Assembly: GCA_049999765.1 (NCBI GenBank)
Contig: JBNGIQ010009382.1
Location: forward strand, 49,809-113,808
DNA length: 64,000 nucleotides
Direction of reading: 5' to 3'
Source: Phaeoceros laevis
Lineage: Eukaryota > Anthocerotophyta > Anthocerotopsida > Notothyladales
In this document: in pieces, positions 60,202 through 64,000 of the stretch
Numbering within the stretch: position 1 is the stretch's first letter
How the letters are laid out: each line of letters starts with the position of its first letter
Program-made: the position numbers and the translations under genes
The notes under the pieces: model-generated
Seen by the model: only the letters and a program-made list of their open reading frames with translations
Database searches by the model: none
What the model was told of the DNA's origin: nothing

Positions 60202-61807
60202 ATGCGGAATACTGCGGCTAAATTCGCTCTATCTCGATGGTGGCGTGCCCTGTCCAACAGTCTTCCGATTTCACACGGAGTTGCAGGTGGCAGAACAAAG
60301 CATAGATCCCGGATCCAGCTGTATGACCTCCATGCCAGCAGGATGAGGGAGATAACCAGGATGGGGTGGGCGGATATGCCTGCCGACGAGCTGGCGTTGA
60401 TCTATTTTCGCCTCAACATTGTTCCTCTGCGCCGCCTCTTCTCGTGGTACATTGCTTATTGTTGTCCTGCTTACTCTAATTGCTGTCCTCCTTGCCGGAA
60501 TTGTCCTTCTGTTTCTGTTTTTTCCCTCTTGGAAAACTCCTGTAAAAGAGTCCAAAGCAAATCCCGTGGAATCAGCTTGCACATTTGCTGCAGGGCTGTC
60601 CCATGTGAAGAAGCTTTGGGAGCCATTGCCAGCTCTTCCACGCATGGAGTTGTGGAGGTTGTCTTTTTCTCTGTTGTTGAGCAGCTAGTTGCTGCAGGGG
60701 CCGAGTGTGGCGAGTGACACTTGCCTCGCTGGCAGATAGGTGCGGGAACAGGCTACTGGGCATGGCTTCTTCGTGAAAGAGATGTGGAGGTGGTGGCATT
60801 TGATAGGCACCCTATGACGAACGCTGACCTAAACGGCTACCACGGTTTACCAGCTGGAATTCTGTCCTCTGCTCTTACAGCAACAGGTGCATGTTGACAT
60901 ACCTCTTGTGACATTCATTCATACTCAGACCGTCCGCAAGCAACATGCATTCTGAGAGATGATTTTTTGTTAACAGGTGAAGGAGGCAGTGGAGCAGGCA
61001 ATGCACCACCCTTCACTGCCGTTCAAGGTCAGTTTGTTCGGAACGTCTTGAACCTGGCTTTGGAACTATTGCTTCGCGGATGCTAATGATGTGCTCCAAA
61101 CAGAGGGTGGCCCTGAAGTAGCAGGAGAGTATCCCAACCAGTCTTTGCTTATTTGCTGGCCACCGGCTGAGGTAGTTTTTCCTTCTCATAGCACTTCCTT
61201 CGGGGTTGTGTTCTCGTACTGTGTTCTATAGGTTGGTCTTTCCTTAGCTGTGGTTGCTTGGGTGGCCGTTTAGGATGATCCTGGCGGCCCAGCAATTGCG
61301 AACATGGCCCTGGACACTCTGCAGGCATACAAGGGACGAACAGTTATCTTTGTGGGAGAAGCTTCTTCCCAGGGGAGCCTTGCTGATGGAGTGTCTACAA
61401 ATATGCAAACTGCAGGGCCAAGATTTCTTTCAGCGCTGACAGAAAACTGGGATCAGACCAGTCTCTTGCCACTGCCCAGTTGGCCAAGCGCCCCTGCATG
61501 TCTCACAATATGGTCTCGGAAAGAAGCATTGTCGGTTATTGGAAGTTCTGGCAGAGACCTCACCGGCAGCAACGTCCAGCTAAGGGGGGAAACAGAAACT
61601 GGAGACAGCTGCAGACTGCGCAGGGAAATTCTGGAGATTTATGACATGCTCTGGAAAGATGCTGTTTTTGCTCACTTTCTGAGAAACGGTAGTTTGGGGC
61701 AGGCAAGTAGCAACGAGAAGTGGCTACTGGTGCAGTGCCTGAAGAAGAGTGTGGCAGCGTCCAGATTGCTGTCGCCATTTTCACGGTTATTCGAGCGCGT
61801 GGCATGA
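60202..61807 (+). CDS. Conserved protein with SAM-methyltransferase-like motif, unknown role
   Basis: A multi-exon gene. The central part reads AVPCEEALGAIASSSTHGVVE, then after an intron IGAGTGYWAWLLRERDVEVVAFD. This is a motif I-like glycine loop (E-I-G-A-G-T-G) followed by an acidic residue at the end of the next strand, as in SAM-dependent methyltransferases. Later exons give YPNQSLLICWPP, DTLQAYKGRTVIFVGE and a C-terminal region ending at 61807. NPPF/NPPY-type catalytic motifs are not evident; CWPP occupies the comparable place. Similar proteins of unknown function occur in plants and protists. The N-terminal part (MRNTAAKFALSRWW...) is Arg-rich and could target mitochondria, but exon boundaries before 60600 are uncertain; a hydrophobic helix also occurs in another frame at about 60450-60530. 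Confidence 0.6.
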
Positions 61808-62305
61808 AACATTGTGAAAGGGTGGGCCTGTAGACTCTTTATGAGCCGTATCTGGACCACGGCCGACCTAGCTGAACAACCGTCTGCAATGGATTGAAGC
61901 GTCTGATTGGTTAAGAGGGATAGGAAACCAAAGCTACATACATAGCCTTTTCATTGATTTACAGCAACGAGGTATGCTTTGAACCCATGTGGTGCTTCCT
62001 GACAAGAATGTTTCTTCGCTGAAGCTTACCTGGTTAGTGATACTAACCTCACTGCATTGTTTCCAAAACAACATACAGGCAATGTAGCAAAATGAAGGGC
62101 CAAGTAGCTGCTGCATACAGATTGTCAGGTTTGGTGCCATCCGTACTTCCAGGATAGAGCATAATGTCGTGATCAACTTTCTGCTTTATTGATATTTACT
62201 CTGCTATACAGTTTGGTATTGAACTCAAAAAAGTTAGTGGATCACGCGAACCTATGTCCGCCAGAACTACTTATTCGGCGAAACATCGAGTTCTTGCTGC
62301 TGCAT
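61808..62305. other. Convergent intergenic region
   Basis: Shared 3' region of the SAM-motif gene (plus) and the cupin gene (minus). No feature seen. Confidence 0.5.
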
Positions 62306-64000
62306 TCAGAAAAAGGTATCCTTGAGGTATCGGAAGAGAAACTGGCCGAGACCCTCATCTTCATCGCGCTCCCGTCTGCGCTCACGTCGGTGCTCACCGC
62401 CTGGTGGCAACAGTATCGCGTGCCTGCTGCGGCTCTTCTTGCACTGCCTTACCCTCTCCTCGTCGATGTTGAAAGCCGCTGCCTCCACCTGGTCGGGCAG
62501 ATTCTTGAACACCGAGGTCTTGCCTGCCAGTGCCTCAATATATGGCCTGGAAGTTCACGCCATTGACAATTGGGTCAGTTTTGAAACGATTGCGAAGCGT
62601 TGTGGATGATGGGGGAGTGCGAATTCAGTGACTCACAAGTCGGTGGTGTAGAAGCTGATGTATTCGAGGCCGCGCTCTCCGGCCCTGATACCGGCAGGGT
62701 GGAAACGGGGGATGACGTATGCTTCACCTTCCCGGACCTGGGTGCTCAGAAAGCGCTGTCCAGCGTTACCCACAATCTCCAAGTGGCCATCACCTTGCAG
62801 AACGTGGAAGATGCGGTGGCCGGTGGGGGACCAGTGAGGTGCGAAAATGGCATTCTGCGTCATGCATCCGTTCATGAGTTAACAGATTTGGAAACCAACT
62901 TGAAGTGAAAATCAATCGTCCGCATCAATCATCTCGACGATGAGAGCACGACTTACCCTCTCCAGGCGGCCGTGGGCAAGACCCAGCCCGACGTGCTGGA
63001 GGAGCGGCAGCTTGAACCTGTTGACGACGGTGGCGTAGCCGGCATCCTCCACGCGAACGTCGGGAGTCCCCTCGCGCACATTGTAGACGAAATCTCCCGC
63101 GAATCCGCCGATCAGCTCCTCCTGTCCGAACTCGCGTTCACTCCTCCAGCCGCCCTGGAATGCGTCGGCCACGTCGTCGTCTCGGCGGTGGCCACGGCCA
63201 TGGTGGCGGCGCTCGGAGCCGGGGAACTGGCGCACATCGATTTCTCGCTCAGCCCTGACGATGCCGACCTCCCTCTGGCTGTCAAGCAGCTCCTCCACCT
63301 CGCTCTCGTCCACGTTCCAGGCTTCCGCCAAGAACTCCTTTCTGAATCCGTGCAGGATGCCTCCAAGCTGCTCCTCCTCTCGCCCCCCGCGCCTGTCCCG
63401 GCGCCTCTCTCCTTGTTCCCTGCCGCGGCCACCAACCAAGAAGAACGCCTGCAGGCGCACATGCCACGGCCAGCCAGGAATCGTCAAAAATTGCCATCAA
63501 CCGATCGTTCGACCGACCCACGGAAAGAGATGTTTCTCCAGAATTTCAAAACCAATCTAGAGATTTGTGCTAGCTACGGATGAGCAATCGTACATTGCAT
63601 TCGCCAGGGGTGAGTCCGCCAGAGGTTTCGGCCACGCCCAGAATGCGGAGCTCCTCGTCGCCGGAATTGTACCACCAGTGAGCGACTCCTCTCGGGAAGG
63701 CCACCACGTCCCCGCGCCTCACTCGCCGCACAGTCTCGCCCAGAGAGTATCCCGTGAGGAAACCCACCAGGCCTTCGCCCTCTTCCACATAGGCGATGGT
63801 GGCAGAGTCGGTGTACTTGGGCNNNNNNNNNNNNNNNNNNNNNNNNNNNNNNNNNNNNNNNNNNNNNNNNNNNNNNNNNNNNNNNNNNNNNNNNNNNNNN
63901 NNNNNNNNNNNNNNNNNNNNNNCGCCCTCTTCCACATAGGCGATGGTGGCAGAGTCGGTGTACTTGGGCAGCAGCAGGCCTCGGTTGCGGAGCGTCAATC
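62306..64000 (-). CDS. 11S globulin-like bicupin storage protein, 5' end outside window
   Basis: Two-cupin seed/spore storage protein family. Exons visible: up to 63594, then 63448-62957, 62854-62637 and 62546-62306; joins are in frame. The N-terminal cupin has LLLPKYTDSATIAYVEEGEG and DVVAFPRGVAHWWYNSGDEE. The middle is a variable Arg/Glu-rich loop, then FRKEFLAEAWNVDE. The second cupin has APHWSPTGHRIFHVLQGDG, GEAYVIPRFHPAG and the legumin-like TSVFKNLPDQV. Exon positions resemble legumin genes. The canonical Asn-Gly cleavage site of true legumins is not obvious. Exon 1 contains a 100-N gap (63823-63922) whose two flanks are identical for 47 bases, which suggests unmerged overlapping contigs rather than missing sequence. 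The start codon and any signal peptide lie beyond 64000. Confidence 0.85.

Overview
This is a nuclear segment from a land plant. Genes have short GT-AG introns (mostly about 75-170 bases). They encode plant-type proteins: a trichome birefringence-like acetyltransferase, plastid-type phosphofructokinase, ELIP, a CRM-domain group II intron splicing factor, two large intronless PPR proteins and an 11S-type cupin. High gene density, compact introns and giant PPR proteins with repeated 'VDG..VKV.SL' inserts suggest a seed-free plant (lycophyte, fern or bryophyte) rather than a flowering plant. I cannot fix the species. Three 100-N gaps and one 10-N gap show it is a draft scaffold.

Layout. 1-3000 is non-genic and holds a well-delimited MITE (667-1136, TTA target duplication). 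3-14.6 kb: TBL (-), phosphofructokinase (+), an EF-hand protein (-), GINS subunit SLD5 (+) and ELIP (+). 14.8-19.5 kb: a CCCH zinc-finger gene and a PPR gene, both (-). 19.5-24 kb is gene-poor, with a broken F-box/kelch-like gene and a PPR relic. 24-31.5 kb: the complex I subunit NDUFS8 (-), a BET1-like SNARE (-) and, divergent from it, the histone acetyltransferase GCN5 (+). NDUFS8 and the SNARE are spread over very small exons and were rebuilt here by joining splice sites. 32-38.2 kb: a three-exon ABCC transporter and a small plastid membrane protein.

38.6-46 kb is the most rearranged part. An intact ketopantoate hydroxymethyltransferase gene (panB-A) is followed by the 3' part of a CAF-type CRM gene. 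Next come minisatellites that include CAF exon-1 sequence, a CAF exon-1 fragment, a second panB copy with a frameshift, a 10-N gap, and then the main CAF gene. Upstream of CAF on the same strand lies a plastid-type guanylate kinase whose first 24 codons match those of CAF, suggesting that a transit-peptide exon was shared by local duplication.

48-64 kb: a 1211-residue PPR gene, an inverted-repeat element, a SYT7/CLB1-type SMP-C2 protein, ribosomal protein eS12, a conserved SAM-binding-fold protein of unknown role, and an 11S globulin-like cupin cut by the window edge. Several products should act in organelles: CAF, guanylate kinase, ELIP and the PFK in plastids, and NDUFS8 and PanB in mitochondria. 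There is no operon-like functional cluster. The notable content is gene-structure and duplication biology rather than a single new system.
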